NCBI GenBank assembly: GCA_031276435.1
Contig: JAISNB010000037.1
Location: 1-34,554, forward strand
Source of the DNA: Burkholderiaceae bacterium
GTDB lineage: Bacteria > Pseudomonadota > Gammaproteobacteria > Burkholderiales > Burkholderiaceae_C
Length of the DNA: 34,554 nucleotides
Reading direction: 5' to 3'
Both the position numbers and the translations under genes were made by a program. Of the stretch, positions 16,568 to 25,652 are shown in pieces. The notes beneath the pieces are model-generated. The model saw only the letters and a program-made list of their open reading frames with translations. It made no database searches and was not told the DNA's origin. How positions within the stretch are numbered: the stretch's first letter is position 1; each line of letters starts with the position of its first letter.

Positions 16568-17115
16568 GCAGCGTAAATTCACCGGCAACCGGCCCGCGGC
16601 GGCTGCCCAATCGGCGCCCGGGCTTTGCCCTTGCGCTGGAGCATCCAGTGGGACGCGATCGCGGTTTGCTGTTTTTCCTTGTTGCGCTGTGGCTGGCGGG
16701 GTTTGTGGTGCTTCTTATCGGGTGGCTGGCGGGCGGCAAGGCGCCATCGGGCGGGCAGCAGTGGCGCAGCCTGGCCTGTCTGGTTTTGTGCGTGGCCGTT
16801 GGCGCTGGCCTGGCGGTGTTCTGGATCGGGCAGCAGCCCGCCGTGCTGCGTTTTGATGGGCAGACCTGGTTTGTGCGGCCCGCTGGCGTTGAGCCGGGGC
16901 ACGCGCTGGAGGCAACGCTGCTGGATGTGGGAGTGGTTCTGGATTGGCAAATTTATGCACTTTTGCAAGTCAGGCTGGCGTTGGGCAAGCGCGGGGTGGC
17001 AACCAGCGGCGGCGGGCGCTGGCTTTGGGTGAGCGCGCAAAAAAACAGCGGCGCCTCCTGGCACGCGCTGCGTTGTGCGCTATATTCGCGGCCCAGAACC
17101 GGCGAACCGGTATGA
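16564..17115 (+). CDS. Small membrane protein of unknown function between fabF and rpoE
   Basis: This is a 183-residue hypothetical protein. Two adjacent hydrophobic helices (about 36-55 and 69-89), joined by a short Gly/Lys-rich loop, are followed by a soluble C-terminal part with [12 protein letters not shown] and LLQVRL. A two-helix membrane protein in this position is common in Burkholderiales. The architecture (two helices then a small beta-rich domain) recalls CptA/YgfX-type inner-membrane proteins, but I cannot confirm homology. The start is uncertain: TTG 16564 overlaps the fabF stop (TTGA), which would couple translation. Confidence 0.6.
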   Translation: MSSVNSPATGPRRLPNRRPGFALALEHPVGRDRGLLFFLVALWLAGFVVLLIGWLAGGKAPSGGQQWRSLACLVLCVAVGAGLAVFWIGQQPAVLRFDGQTWFVRPAGVEPGHALEATLLDVGVVLDWQIYALLQVRLALGKRGVATSGGGRWLWVSAQKNSGASWHALRCALYSRPRTGEPV

Positions 17116-17163
17116 GTTTTAGGGCTTCTTGCCATCTCCTGTGAGTTTTCGCGCCTGATTGTT

Positions 17164-17802
17164 GTGTCCAAATCCAAGAACACCGCCGCTTCGCCACCGC
17201 CGCACCCTGTTGCGGACGCGGTTCTGGTCGAGCGCGCCGTGGCTGGCGACCAGCGCGCCTATGAGTTGCTGGTCATCAAGTACCAGCGGCGCATCGAACG
17301 CCTGATTGCCAACATGGTGCGAGACACCAATTTGGTGCAGGACATTGCCCAGGAGACGTTTTTGCGCGCATGGCGGGCCTTGCACCAGTTCCGGGGCGAG
17401 GCGCAGTTCTACACGTGGCTGTACCGCATTGCGGTCAACACCGCAAAGCGCGCGCTGCTGGAAAAAAAACGCGATCCCGTTATCATCGAAGCGTCCATGC
17501 AAAACACGGACGACGATGAAACTTTGCATCGCGCAAATGAACTAACGACCGAAGCCACCCCTGAGTCGGAGTTGGCGGCCCGCGAGATCGTGGCGGCTGT
17601 CAACGCGGCCATGGAAGCCTTGCCGCAGGATTTGCGACAAGCGGTGACCTTGCGAGAGATTGAGGGTTTGAGTTACGAAGAAATTGCCGAGGCCATGGAC
17701 TGTCCCATTGGCACGGTGCGCTCCCGGATTTTCCGGGCGCGCGAGGCCATTTCCGCCAGGGTCAAGCCGCTGCTCAGCCATCAAGGCGGCAAACGCTGGT
17801 AA
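17164..17802 (+). CDS. rpoE: RNA polymerase sigma factor RpoE (ECF, AlgU type)
   Basis: This 212-residue extracytoplasmic-function sigma factor should direct transcription in response to envelope stress. Region 2 (about 18-90) includes RAYELLVIKYQRRIERLIANMVRD and DIAQETFLRAWRAL. Region 4 (about 140-200) includes LPQDLRQAVTLREIEGLSYEEIA and CPIGTVRSRIFRARE. The next three genes encode its anti-sigma factor, the anti-sigma modulator and the periplasmic protease, the standard order. The start is GTG 17164. The translation is open upstream without a better start. Confidence 0.95.
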   Translation: MSKSKNTAASPPPHPVADAVLVERAVAGDQRAYELLVIKYQRRIERLIANMVRDTNLVQDIAQETFLRAWRALHQFRGEAQFYTWLYRIAVNTAKRALLEKKRDPVIIEASMQNTDDDETLHRANELTTEATPESELAAREIVAAVNAAMEALPQDLRQAVTLREIEGLSYEEIAEAMDCPIGTVRSRIFRAREAISARVKPLLSHQGGKRW

Positions 17803-17857
17803 AAGGTGGCCGCCAGTGGGCGCACACGGAAACACAAGATATCGAGCAAGGTGAGGC

Positions 17858-18529
17858 ATGAAACAGGTACAAGTGAGCAATCAGTCGGAGCCGGAGCCAG
17901 GGCGCCTGCCACCGGGGCAGGAGGTGCTGGAGTGCTTGTCGGCGTTCATGGATGGGCAGTCCAGCCCGGAAGATATGGATGCGCTTTGGCGTGATCTGGG
18001 CGACGCGAGGCTTCGCGAGGCGTGGGACACGTATCACCTGGTGGGCGATGTGCTGCGCGCGCAGCAGCCAGTGCAGGGCCTGGGCGATGCGCGCCTGCTG
18101 CCACGGCTGCGAGAGCAACTGGCGCAAGAGGCAAAGCCCCAAACGGCATGGCCCGCCGCCGCGCGACGCGCGTGGCCAGCCATTTTGGGCGACGGGCAAG
18201 AGGCGGCCAACGACGCGGTTTTCCGCTGGAAACTGGTGGCCGCTGTGGCCTCTTTCTTTGCCGTCGCGGTCATGGGATGGGCCGCGCTGGGCGGCGCTTT
18301 TGCGCCAGTGCCTGGGCCTGCTGAGGTGGTGCAAGGGCCTGTTGCTCCGGTCCGGCCGCTGCCGCAGCAGCAACAAATCATCGCCATGGATACCGATTCG
18401 GGCGCGACCATGCTGCGCGACGCCCGGCTTGACCAGTTGCTGGCCGCGCACCAGCAAGTCAGCGTGTCTGCGCTGGGCGCGACACCGGGTCTTTTGCGCA
18501 ACGCCACTTTCGAGGGAGCGGGCCGCTGA
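17858..18529 (+). CDS. rseA: Anti-sigma-E factor RseA/MucA-like
   Basis: This 223-residue single-pass inner-membrane protein should bind RpoE through its cytoplasmic N-terminal domain. The domain carries the family's LSAFMDGQSSPEDMDALW (about 27-45) and AWDTYHLVGDVLR (55-67). A transmembrane helix lies at about 125-147, followed by a periplasmic part with a Gln run and a C-terminal segment that would contact RseB. Its stop (TGATG) overlaps the rseB start by one base. Confidence 0.9.
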   Translation: MKQVQVSNQSEPEPGRLPPGQEVLECLSAFMDGQSSPEDMDALWRDLGDARLREAWDTYHLVGDVLRAQQPVQGLGDARLLPRLREQLAQEAKPQTAWPAAARRAWPAILGDGQEAANDAVFRWKLVAAVASFFAVAVMGWAALGGAFAPVPGPAEVVQGPVAPVRPLPQQQQIIAMDTDSGATMLRDARLDQLLAAHQQVSVSALGATPGLLRNATFEGAGR

Positions 18530-19644
18530 TGCTGGTTGGCAAAGCAGTGGCCAGATTCTGGCGCGCGCCTTGCGCGAAACGCGCGTCGACAGCGCCCGCG
18601 GCGGCAGGGTGCGGCTGGAGCGCCGCGCGGGGGGGGCGCCTCTTTCATGTGCTGGGCTGCGCCTTGATTGCCGTGGGCGCGGCGCACGCCCAGGGCACTG
18701 CAATGACCGCGCCACCAGCGCGGGCCGGGGAGCCAGAGCGCGGGACGGCCGAGTGGCTGATGCGCCTGCAACAGGCGGGGCGCAGTCCGCGCTACGCCGG
18801 AACGGTGGTGATCTCGTCGTCAACGGGTGCGCTGTCGTCGGCGCGCATTGTGCGCCTGAGCGAAGGGGACAAGCGCATCGAGCGGGTAGAAACACTCACC
18901 GGCGCGCCGCGCATCACTTACCGCTACAACGGCACTGTGACCAGTTTCTGGCCGCAAAGTGGCATCAAGCGCATCGAGCAACATGAACCGCACAGCGTTT
19001 TTCCCAACATGCTCCTGCCCGGGCTGGATACGCTGGCCTCTGCGTTCTACAGCGCCGCGCCGCATGGGCATGACCGGGTGGCGGGCTATAACGCCGATGT
19101 CGTGATCTTCAAACCCAAGGACGATCTGCGGTATGGCTACCGCATCTGGAGCGACCAGAAAACGGGCATGGCACTGAAGATGCAGACGATGGCTGCCGAC
19201 GGGCGGGTTTTGGAGCAGGTCGCGTTTTCAGAACTGACGTTCAACACGCCCGTCAGTTTTGCCGCGCTGCTGCGGGCCATGGAGCAATCCGCGGGCTATC
19301 GCGTGATGCGCTCCAACCGGGTGGAAAGCGCGGCGCAGGCCGAGGGGTGGACGCTGAGCGCGCCGGTGCCTGGTTTTCGGTCGCAAAGTTGCTATCGCTA
19401 CTCTGGGGAGGCGGGCGACGGGGTGCATTGGGTTTTTTCGGATGGCTTGGCCTCGGTTTCATTGTTCATGCAGCCCTACGACGCGAATGTGCACGTCAGC
19501 GAGGGCGAGGCCGCCAGTGGCGCGACGCACACACTGACGTTTCGGCTCAGCGATCCGCAGGAAGAGTGGTGGTTGACAGCCGTGGGCGAAGTGCCAGCGC
19601 AGACGCTGCGACTGTTCGCGCAGCGCATCCAGCGCATTCAGTGA
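18529..19644 (+). CDS. rseB: Sigma-E regulatory protein RseB/MucB
   Basis: This 371-residue periplasmic protein shields RseA from proteolysis and responds to envelope lipids or lipoproteins. The signal peptide (about 36-55, ending A-H-A-Q) is preceded by an unusually long basic and Ala-rich stretch, so the true start might lie downstream. MucB landmarks include TAEWLMRLQQAGRSPRYAGT, TYRYNGTVTSFWP and VFPNMLLPG in the N-terminal domain, then a C-terminal domain with HWVFSDGLASVSLFMQP. It overlaps rseA by one base and is followed 77 bp later by mucD. Confidence 0.9.
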   Translation: MLVGKAVARFWRAPCAKRASTAPAAAGCGWSAARGGRLFHVLGCALIAVGAAHAQGTAMTAPPARAGEPERGTAEWLMRLQQAGRSPRYAGTVVISSSTGALSSARIVRLSEGDKRIERVETLTGAPRITYRYNGTVTSFWPQSGIKRIEQHEPHSVFPNMLLPGLDTLASAFYSAAPHGHDRVAGYNADVVIFKPKDDLRYGYRIWSDQKTGMALKMQTMAADGRVLEQVAFSELTFNTPVSFAALLRAMEQSAGYRVMRSNRVESAAQAEGWTLSAPVPGFRSQSCYRYSGEAGDGVHWVFSDGLASVSLFMQPYDANVHVSEGEAASGATHTLTFRLSDPQEEWWLTAVGEVPAQTLRLFAQRIQRIQ

Positions 19645-19721
19645 CGATTTTTGGTGGCTTGCTCCGCGTCGGGCGCGGGGCCGGTCTTGTTTTTGATTCC
19701 TTGAGATTTTTCGGAGGAAAT

Positions 19722-21263
19722 ATGAATTTCGAGTATGGAAATCGCCTTGTCAGGGCCATGGCGCTGGCTGGCTGCATGGCCGCCGCGCTGGGCAGTGGCC
19801 TAATGGCGCCCGCGGTGGCGCAAACGCCCGCGGCGGCGGCCAGTCAACCGCTGGTGCGCGGCCTGCCTGATTTCACCGAACTGGTCACGCAAGTGGGGCC
19901 AGCGGTGGTCAATATCCGGACGCTCGAGCGCATATCGGGCAGCAGCAGGCGCGGCGGCGGCAGCGGCGGCCCGCAGATGGACGAGGAAATGCAGGAGTTT
20001 TTCCGGCGCTTTTTTGGCGTGCCCATGCCGGAGACGCCGCGCGGCGCGCCCCGAAGCCAGGGCGGCGAGCCGGAGGAAGAAGAGCGCGAAGTGCCGCGCG
20101 GCGTAGGCTCGGGCTTCATCATCTCGGCCGATGGCTACATCATGACCAACGCCCACGTGGTCGAAGGCGCCGATTCCCTGCTGGTGACTTTGCCGGACAA
20201 GCGCGAATTCAAGGCGCGCATCATCGGTTCTGACAGGCGCTCCGACGTCGCGCTGGTCAAGGTGGACGCCACCGGACTGCCCACCGTGCACATTGGCGAT
20301 GTGAACAAGCTGCGCGTGGGCGAATGGGTGGTGGCCATTGGCTCGCCCTTCGGGCTTGACAGTTCGGTAACGGCTGGCATCGTCAGCGCCAAGCAGCGCG
20401 ACACGGGCGACTTTTTGCCGCTCATCCAGACTGACGTGGCCGTCAACCCAGGCAACTCCGGCGGCCCGTTGCTGAACATGCGCGGCGAAGTGGTGGGCAT
20501 CAACAGCCAGATCTATTCGCGTTCGGGCGGCTACATGGGCGTGTCGTTTGCCATTCCCATCGACGAGGCCATGCAGGTGAGCGAGCAACTGCGCGCCTCT
20601 GGCAAGGTCACGCGCGGGCGCATCGGCGTGCGCATCGATCAGGTCACCAAAGAGGTGGCCGACTCCATTGGCCTGGGCAAGGCGCGCGGCGCCATGGTGC
20701 GCTCGGTGGAAAGCGGCTCGCCAGCCGAAAAGGCGGGCGTTGAAGCGGGCGACATCATCATCCGTTTCGATGGCAAGCCGATCGAGAAAATGACCGATCT
20801 GCCGCGCCTGGTGGGCAACACCAAGCCGGGCACGCGCTCCACGCTGACCGTGTTCCGCCGTGGTGCCAGCCGCGATTTGGGCATTGTGATTGCCGAGATG
20901 GCAAGCGACGACGACGAATCGGGCAGCAAAAAGCCAGCGGCCTCTGAACCCAAACAACCGTCCAAAGCCACGCCGGGTGCCGAGTCGCTGGGCCTGACGC
21001 TCAGTGAATTGAGCAGCGCGCAAAAGAAAGAACTCAAGCTCAAGCACGGCGTGCGGGTAGACGCCGCCACCGACGCGGCGGCCAGGGCCGGTTTGCGCCG
21101 GGGCGACGTGATTTTGTCGGTGGGCAATGCCGAGGTCGGCAGCGTGAGTGACTTTGAGACGGCGCTCGCCAAGACCGAGCGCGGCAAAACCGTCACCCTG
21201 CTGGTCTTGCGCGGCGACATGGTGCAATACGTGCTGGTCCGGCGCGCGGCGGCGGCGCGTTGA
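19722..21263 (+). CDS. mucD: Periplasmic serine protease MucD/DegP
   Basis: This 513-residue HtrA-family protease degrades or refolds damaged periplasmic proteins. After a signal peptide (about 8-34), the trypsin-like domain has the triad His145 (TNAHVV), Asp175 (RSDVALVKVD) and Ser246 (NPGNSGGP). A Gly/Arg/Glu-rich insert (about 72-125) is the LA-loop region. Two PDZ domains follow (about 280-375 and 410-510), the first starting at GRIGVRIDQVTKE. ATG 19722 with GGAGG just upstream defines the start; the track's 19347 start runs back through rseB. A hairpin with an 11-bp stem lies after the stop. Confidence 0.95.
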   Translation: MNFEYGNRLVRAMALAGCMAAALGSGLMAPAVAQTPAAAASQPLVRGLPDFTELVTQVGPAVVNIRTLERISGSSRRGGGSGGPQMDEEMQEFFRRFFGVPMPETPRGAPRSQGGEPEEEEREVPRGVGSGFIISADGYIMTNAHVVEGADSLLVTLPDKREFKARIIGSDRRSDVALVKVDATGLPTVHIGDVNKLRVGEWVVAIGSPFGLDSSVTAGIVSAKQRDTGDFLPLIQTDVAVNPGNSGGPLLNMRGEVVGINSQIYSRSGGYMGVSFAIPIDEAMQVSEQLRASGKVTRGRIGVRIDQVTKEVADSIGLGKARGAMVRSVESGSPAEKAGVEAGDIIIRFDGKPIEKMTDLPRLVGNTKPGTRSTLTVFRRGASRDLGIVIAEMASDDDESGSKKPAASEPKQPSKATPGAESLGLTLSELSSAQKKELKLKHGVRVDAATDAAARAGLRRGDVILSVGNAEVGSVSDFETALAKTERGKTVTLLVLRGDMVQYVLVRRAAAAR

Positions 21264-21281
21264 CGCGCGTTGAAAGCGCCT

Positions 21282-21322
21282 GATCGGGCGGGTTGGCTGC
21301 TGCCAATGCCGCCCGCCCGATC
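21282..21322 (+). terminator. Strong hairpin downstream of mucD
   Basis: GATCGGGCGGG (21282-21292) and CCCGCCCGATC (21312-21322) form a perfect 11-bp stem around a 19-nt loop, which has its own TTGGC/GCCAA pairing. There is no T-run afterwards, so it may be a Rho-assisted or 3'-end stability structure at the end of the rpoE operon. Confidence 0.6.
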
Positions 21323-21430
21323 CCCAATAGCCGTCAAAGCTGTGGGGTTATTCAGGGTTTCATGCCGAGTGATCTGCGATCAGGCCCGATGCTTGCTTGG
21401 CCGGGGCCAGTCAGCCAAAAAACTTTCCCG

Positions 21431-21436
21431 TATAAT
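21431..21436 (+). promoter_or_regulatory. TATAAT -10 box at the start of the lepA leader
   Basis: A perfect TATAAT in the context cccgtataatccgcggc lies 337 bp ahead of lepA. No convincing -35 is seen. Transcription starting near 21443 would give a leader of about 330 nt containing the terminator-like structure at 21696-21727. Confidence 0.5.
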
Positions 21437-21695
21437 CCGCGGCCTGAATGCACCTGGGTGGACATATAAGGTCGCCGTGATTTCACATGACGAACAGAAA
21501 GCTGTGTTTATCCCAAGTGTTTCCTGCCATCCGCAGGTTGTCCACTGTTGCGAAAAAGTCTGTTGACAAGATGTTGATAATTTTTTGTTGCCGACCTGCA
21601 ACGCATGCATTTTAATGGATCAGAACATGGCTGAAGCCGCCTTTTTCCATACAATGGGGGTTCCAACTTTCGCAGTTGCCAAAGATTGTTGGTTG

Positions 21696-21727
21696 AGGGC
21701 GCGTCTTTCCAGGGCGTGCCCTTTTTT
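21696..21727 (+). terminator. Intrinsic terminator-like hairpin upstream of lepA
   Basis: AGGGCGCG (21696-21703) pairs with CGTGCCCT (21715-21722) with one G-U pair and an 11-nt loop. Six Ts start at the stem end, so this is the best intrinsic terminator in the window. It ends 45 bases before the lepA ATG, so it would either terminate a short RNA begun near 21443 or attenuate lepA-lepB. The region 21323-21772 has no recognisable gene; the 62-codon ORF at 21585 resembles nothing I know. Confidence 0.6.
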
Positions 21728-21772
21728 CATGTGCCGAGTCAAGCAAACTCAATCAGTTAGCAGCTTCCGTTG

Positions 21773-23581
21773 ATGAATCACATCAGAAATTTTTCGATCA
21801 TTGCGCACATCGATCACGGCAAATCGACGCTGGCCGACCGCTTGATCCAGCGCTGCGGGGGACTCGCCGAGCGCGACATGCAGGCGCAGGTCCTGGACTC
21901 CATGGACATTGAAAAAGAGCGGGGGATAACTATCAAGGCGCAGACCGCCGCGCTGCAATACAAGGCGCGCGATGGCGAGGTTTACAACCTGAATCTCATC
22001 GACACGCCGGGCCATGTGGACTTCAGCTACGAGGTCTCGCGCTCGCTGTCGGCGTGCGAAGGCGCCCTGCTGGTGGTGGATGTGTCGCAGGGTGTCGAGG
22101 CGCAGACCGTGGCCAATTGCTACACCGCGCTGGATCTGGGGGTCGAGGTGCTGGCGGTGCTCAACAAGATGGATTTGCCGCAGGCAGATCCCGAGCGTGC
22201 CAAGGCCGAGATCGAGGAGGTCATCGGCATCGACGCCAGCGAGGCGCTCGCCATTTCCGCCAAGACCGGACTGGGCATCGACGACGTGCTGGAGCAAATC
22301 GTCGCCAGGGTGCCGCCGCCCAAAGGCAACGCCGACGCGCCGCTGCGCGCCATGATCATCGACTCGTGGTTCGATGCCTATGTGGGCGTGGTGATGCTGG
22401 TGCGCGTGGTGGACGGTTGCCTGCGCAAGGGCGAGCGCATCAAGCTCATGGCCACCGGCGCGGCCTACGAGGCGGGCCAGCTTGGCGTGTTCACGCCAGC
22501 CAACCAGCCGCGCGAGCGGTTGCGGGCGGGCGAAGTGGGCTACATCATTGCGGGCATCAAGGAACTCAAGGCCGCCAAGGTGGGCGACACGGTGACGCTG
22601 GAGAAAAAGCTGCCCAACAACCTGGGGCCGGCAACGCAGGCCTTGCCCGGCTTCAAGGAAGTGCAGGCGCAGGTGTTCGCGGGCCTGTATCCCACCGAGG
22701 CCAACCAGTACGAGCAGTTGCGCGACAGCTTGGAGAAGCTGCAACTCAACGATGCCAGCCTGCGTTTCGAGCCAGAGGTCTCGCAGGCGCTGGGCTTTGG
22801 CTTTCGCTGCGGTTTCCTGGGGCTGTTGCACATGGAAATCGTGCAGGAGCGGCTGGAGCGCGAGTTCGACCAGGACTTGATTACCACGGCGCCCAGCGTG
22901 GTCTATGAAGTGCTCAAGGGCGATGGCCAGGTGCTGCTGGTGGAAAACCCGTCCAAAATGCCCGATGCCGGGCAAATCCAGGAAATCCGCGAGCCTGTCG
23001 TGACCGTGCACCTGTACATGCCGCCAGACTGCGTGGGGCCGGTGATGACGCTGGCCAATCAGAAGCGGGGCGTACAGATCAACATGGCCTACCACGGTCG
23101 GCAGGTGATGCTGACCTACGAATTGCCGCTGGGCGAGATCGTGCTAGACTTTTTCGACAAGCTCAAAAGCGTCTCGCGCGGTTATGCCAGCATGGATTAC
23201 GAGTTCAAGGAGTACCGCGCTTCCGATGTGGTCAAGGTGGACATTTTGCTCAACGGCGAGCGCGTGGACGCGCTGTCCATCATCGTGCACCGCTCGCAGG
23301 CGCAGCCGCGGGGGCGCGCCGTGGCGGCCAGGATGCGCGAAATCATCAGCCGCCAGCAGTTCGACGTGGCCATCCAGGCGGCCATTGGCGCGCACATCAT
23401 CGCGCGCGAGAACATCAAGGCCCTGCGCAAAAACGTGCTGGCAAAATGCTATGGTGGCGACATCACGCGCAAGCGCAAGCTATTGGAAAAACAGAAGGCA
23501 GGCAAGAAGAGAATGAAGCAGATTGGTTCGGTCGAGGTGCCGCAAGAGGCATTTCTGGCGATATTGCAGGTGCAAGAGTGA
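21773..23581 (+). CDS. lepA: Elongation factor 4 (LepA)
   Basis: This 602-residue translational GTPase has the G1 motif AHIDHGKST (11-19), [22 protein letters not shown] and NKMD, then the C-terminal LepA-specific end with [37 protein letters not shown]. Its length matches the family. I start at ATG 21773 ([14 protein letters not shown]), one codon after the track's TTG. The stop overlaps the lepB ATG by one base (TGATG), the usual lepA-lepB coupling. Confidence 0.97.
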   Translation: MNHIRNFSIIAHIDHGKSTLADRLIQRCGGLAERDMQAQVLDSMDIEKERGITIKAQTAALQYKARDGEVYNLNLIDTPGHVDFSYEVSRSLSACEGALLVVDVSQGVEAQTVANCYTALDLGVEVLAVLNKMDLPQADPERAKAEIEEVIGIDASEALAISAKTGLGIDDVLEQIVARVPPPKGNADAPLRAMIIDSWFDAYVGVVMLVRVVDGCLRKGERIKLMATGAAYEAGQLGVFTPANQPRERLRAGEVGYIIAGIKELKAAKVGDTVTLEKKLPNNLGPATQALPGFKEVQAQVFAGLYPTEANQYEQLRDSLEKLQLNDASLRFEPEVSQALGFGFRCGFLGLLHMEIVQERLEREFDQDLITTAPSVVYEVLKGDGQVLLVENPSKMPDAGQIQEIREPVVTVHLYMPPDCVGPVMTLANQKRGVQINMAYHGRQVMLTYELPLGEIVLDFFDKLKSVSRGYASMDYEFKEYRASDVVKVDILLNGERVDALSIIVHRSQAQPRGRAVAARMREIISRQQFDVAIQAAIGAHIIARENIKALRKNVLAKCYGGDITRKRKLLEKQKAGKKRMKQIGSVEVPQEAFLAILQVQE

Positions 23582-24549
23582 TGCCGACTCTGACCGCTTT
23601 GGTGCTGGCCGCTTTTGCGGCCTATTGCGTGGCGTGGTACTTCGGGGCCATCGCTGGCAATTTTGCGTTGCTGCTGCTGGCCGCTTCGGTGGTCACTGGC
23701 GCCTACTGGATTGCCGAGCGTCTTTATTTTTTGCCGCGGCGCAAACGGGCCGCCGATGAGGCGGTGCGGGCCATCGAGCAGCGCCAGCAAGAACTGGCCC
23801 GGCAGGGCATCGCGCAAACCGATACCGTGAGCCTGGATGCCGTGCGCCAGCGGCAAATGCTCCAGCCCTGGTGGCTGGACTGGACGGCGGGGCTGTTTCC
23901 CGTCATCGTCATTGTCTTTTTGCTGCGCTCGTTTGTGTTCGAGCCGTTCAAGATTCCGTCCGGCTCCATGATCCCGACTTTGCGGATCGGAGACCTGATT
24001 CTGGTGAACAAGTTCACCTACGGACTCAGGCTGCCCGTGCTCAACACGCGCCTCACGCAGGGCAGCCCCGTGCGGCGCGGGGACGTGGTGGTGTTCCACT
24101 ACCCGCCCCAGCCCAGTGTGGACTACATCAAGCGGGTCATTGGCCTGCCGGGCGATGAGGTGAGCTATCTGGACAAGAAGCTGGCCATTAACGGGCAAGT
24201 CGTCGATGTCAGGCAGGTCGGCGATTTCTTCGACGATTCATCGATGATGTACTTCAGGCAGTTCGAGGAAAAACTGGGCGCCAAAAGCCACAGCGTCATC
24301 GTAGACGAGCGCCGCCCGGCTTACGTGATCGGCGTGGCCGAATTTGCGGGGCGCGACAACTGCCGCTACAGTGTCGAAGGGGTGACCTGCCGCGTCCCCG
24401 AGGGGCAGTACTTCATGATGGGCGACAATCGCGACAGGTCAGAGGATTCACGCTACTGGGGCTTCGTGCCCGACGAGAACATCGTGGGCAAGGCCTTTTT
24501 CGTCTGGATGAATTTTGGCGATCTGAAACGCATTGGTTCATTCAATTGA
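23581..24549 (+). CDS. lepB: Signal peptidase I
   Basis: This 322-residue inner-membrane protease removes signal peptides from exported proteins. N-terminal transmembrane helices (about 3-45) and another near 101-118 precede the catalytic periplasmic domain. Ser129 in PSGSMIPTL and Lys184 in DYIKRVIGLPGD form the catalytic dyad. FMMGDNRDRSEDSRYWGFV is the conserved box near the end. The true start, ATG 23581, overlaps the lepA stop; the longer track ORF reads into lepA. Confidence 0.96.
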   Translation: MPTLTALVLAAFAAYCVAWYFGAIAGNFALLLLAASVVTGAYWIAERLYFLPRRKRAADEAVRAIEQRQQELARQGIAQTDTVSLDAVRQRQMLQPWWLDWTAGLFPVIVIVFLLRSFVFEPFKIPSGSMIPTLRIGDLILVNKFTYGLRLPVLNTRLTQGSPVRRGDVVVFHYPPQPSVDYIKRVIGLPGDEVSYLDKKLAINGQVVDVRQVGDFFDDSSMMYFRQFEEKLGAKSHSVIVDERRPAYVIGVAEFAGRDNCRYSVEGVTCRVPEGQYFMMGDNRDRSEDSRYWGFVPDENIVGKAFFVWMNFGDLKRIGSFN

Positions 24550-24571
24550 TACTTCAAGAGGGGTTTGTGAC

Positions 24572-24943
24572 ATGGAAAATTTATTGCGGAAAAACGTGCA
24601 GCGCGGCATCTCCTTCATCGGGCTGCTGTTCTGGGCTGTGATTGTTGCGGTGCTGGCCGTGGTGGCCATTCGCACGGTCCCCACGGTCACGGAGTACATG
24701 TCCGTCAAAAAGGCGGCAAAGTCTGCGGCGTCCAGTGCGACCACCGTGCCTGAGGTGGTCGAGGCCTTTGACCGCCAGGCCGCGGTGAGTTACATCACAT
24801 CCATCACGGGCAAGGACTTGCAGGTCACCAAGAACGGCGACAACATCGTGGTGAATTTTTCCTACGAGAAGGAAGTGCCGCTGTTCGAACCCGTGTACCT
24901 GCTGATCAAGTACAGCGGCTCTTCCGGCTCGACCGATTACTGA
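24572..24943 (+). CDS. DUF4845 family membrane protein
   Basis: This 123-residue protein has one N-terminal transmembrane helix (about 15-36, FIGLLFWAVIVAVLAVVAIRTVP), resembling a type IV pilin-like N-terminus preceded by RGIS, and a small periplasmic domain with VSYITSITGKDLQV and FSYEKEVPLFEPVYLLIKY. DUF4845 proteins are regularly found between lepB and rnc in beta- and gammaproteobacteria; their function is unknown. AGAGGGG eight bases before ATG 24572 supports this start. Confidence 0.85.
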   Translation: MENLLRKNVQRGISFIGLLFWAVIVAVLAVVAIRTVPTVTEYMSVKKAAKSAASSATTVPEVVEAFDRQAAVSYITSITGKDLQVTKNGDNIVVNFSYEKEVPLFEPVYLLIKYSGSSGSTDY

Positions 24944-24950
24944 TCTGACG

Positions 24951-25652
24951 GTGGTCGCGTCAAACTTGGACGAGGCATTCGATCTTCTCCAGGACTGTCT
25001 GGGCCACCGCTTCAGGCAGCCTGATTTGCTGCGGCGCGCGCTGACACACCGGAGCTTTTCGGCAGAGCACAACGAGCGCCTTGAATTCCTGGGTGACTCC
25101 GTCCTCAACCTTGGCGTGGCGCATCTTTTGTTCGCATCGCTCAAGCAATTGCCCGAGGGCGATTTGTCGCGCCTGCGCGCCAATCTGGTCAGGCAATCAG
25201 CCCTGCACCAGATCGCGCTGAAACTGGGCCTGCCCAAACTGCTGCGGCTGGGCGAGGGCGAATTGCGCTCTGGCGGCGGGCAGCGCCCGTCCATATTGGC
25301 CGATGCGCTGGAAGCCGTCATCGGTGCGGTGTATCTCGATGGCGGCCACGACGCCGCACAAAAACTGGTCTGGCGTTTGTGCGACGGCGTGGATATTCGC
25401 CCCGGTATGTCCGGGGCCGCCAAAGACGCAAAAACCGCATTGCAGGAATGGTTGCAGGCGCGCAAATTGCGCTTGCCGCAATACACGGTGCTGGCGGCCA
25501 GCGGCGCCGCGCACAAACAGACTTTTGAAGTGCAATGCCAGGTGCCCGAAAAAAACCTGAGCACGCGCGGGCAAGGGCCTTCACACCGTGCGGCCGAACA
25601 AAGCGCGGCGGCGGCCATGCTGGTGCGGCTTGAGTCCTTGCAATACCAATGA
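24951..25652 (+). CDS. rnc: Ribonuclease III
   Basis: This 233-residue double-stranded RNA endonuclease matures rRNA and some mRNAs. The catalytic domain carries the signature [12 protein letters not shown] (41-52, with metal-binding Glu45 and Asp49) and [13 protein letters not shown] (about 117-129). A dsRNA-binding domain occupies about 156-228 ([18 protein letters not shown] and a terminal [11 protein letters not shown]). The start is GTG 24951. The stop overlaps the era ATG by 4 bp, a common rnc-era arrangement. Confidence 0.96.
   Translation: MVASNLDEAFDLLQDCLGHRFRQPDLLRRALTHRSFSAEHNERLEFLGDSVLNLGVAHLLFASLKQLPEGDLSRLRANLVRQSALHQIALKLGLPKLLRLGEGELRSGGGQRPSILADALEAVIGAVYLDGGHDAAQKLVWRLCDGVDIRPGMSGAAKDAKTALQEWLQARKLRLPQYTVLAASGAAHKQTFEVQCQVPEKNLSTRGQGPSHRAAEQSAAAAMLVRLESLQYQ

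Noticed and set aside
17091-17163. Possible sigma-E autoregulatory promoter before rpoE (GAACCGGCGAACCGG)
   Set aside because: The -35-like GAACC is not followed by a proper -10 (TCTGA-like) at 16-17 bases.
19645-19721. Hairpin CTCCGCG/CGCGGGG between rseB and mucD as a terminator
   Set aside because: The stem is short and the T-rich stretch begins several bases away; at most a weak pause site.
21437-21730. Known structural RNA (rnpB, ssrA, 4.5S or 6S) in the lepA leader
   Set aside because: None of the conserved core sequences of those RNAs are recognisable; I report it only as an unassigned leader.
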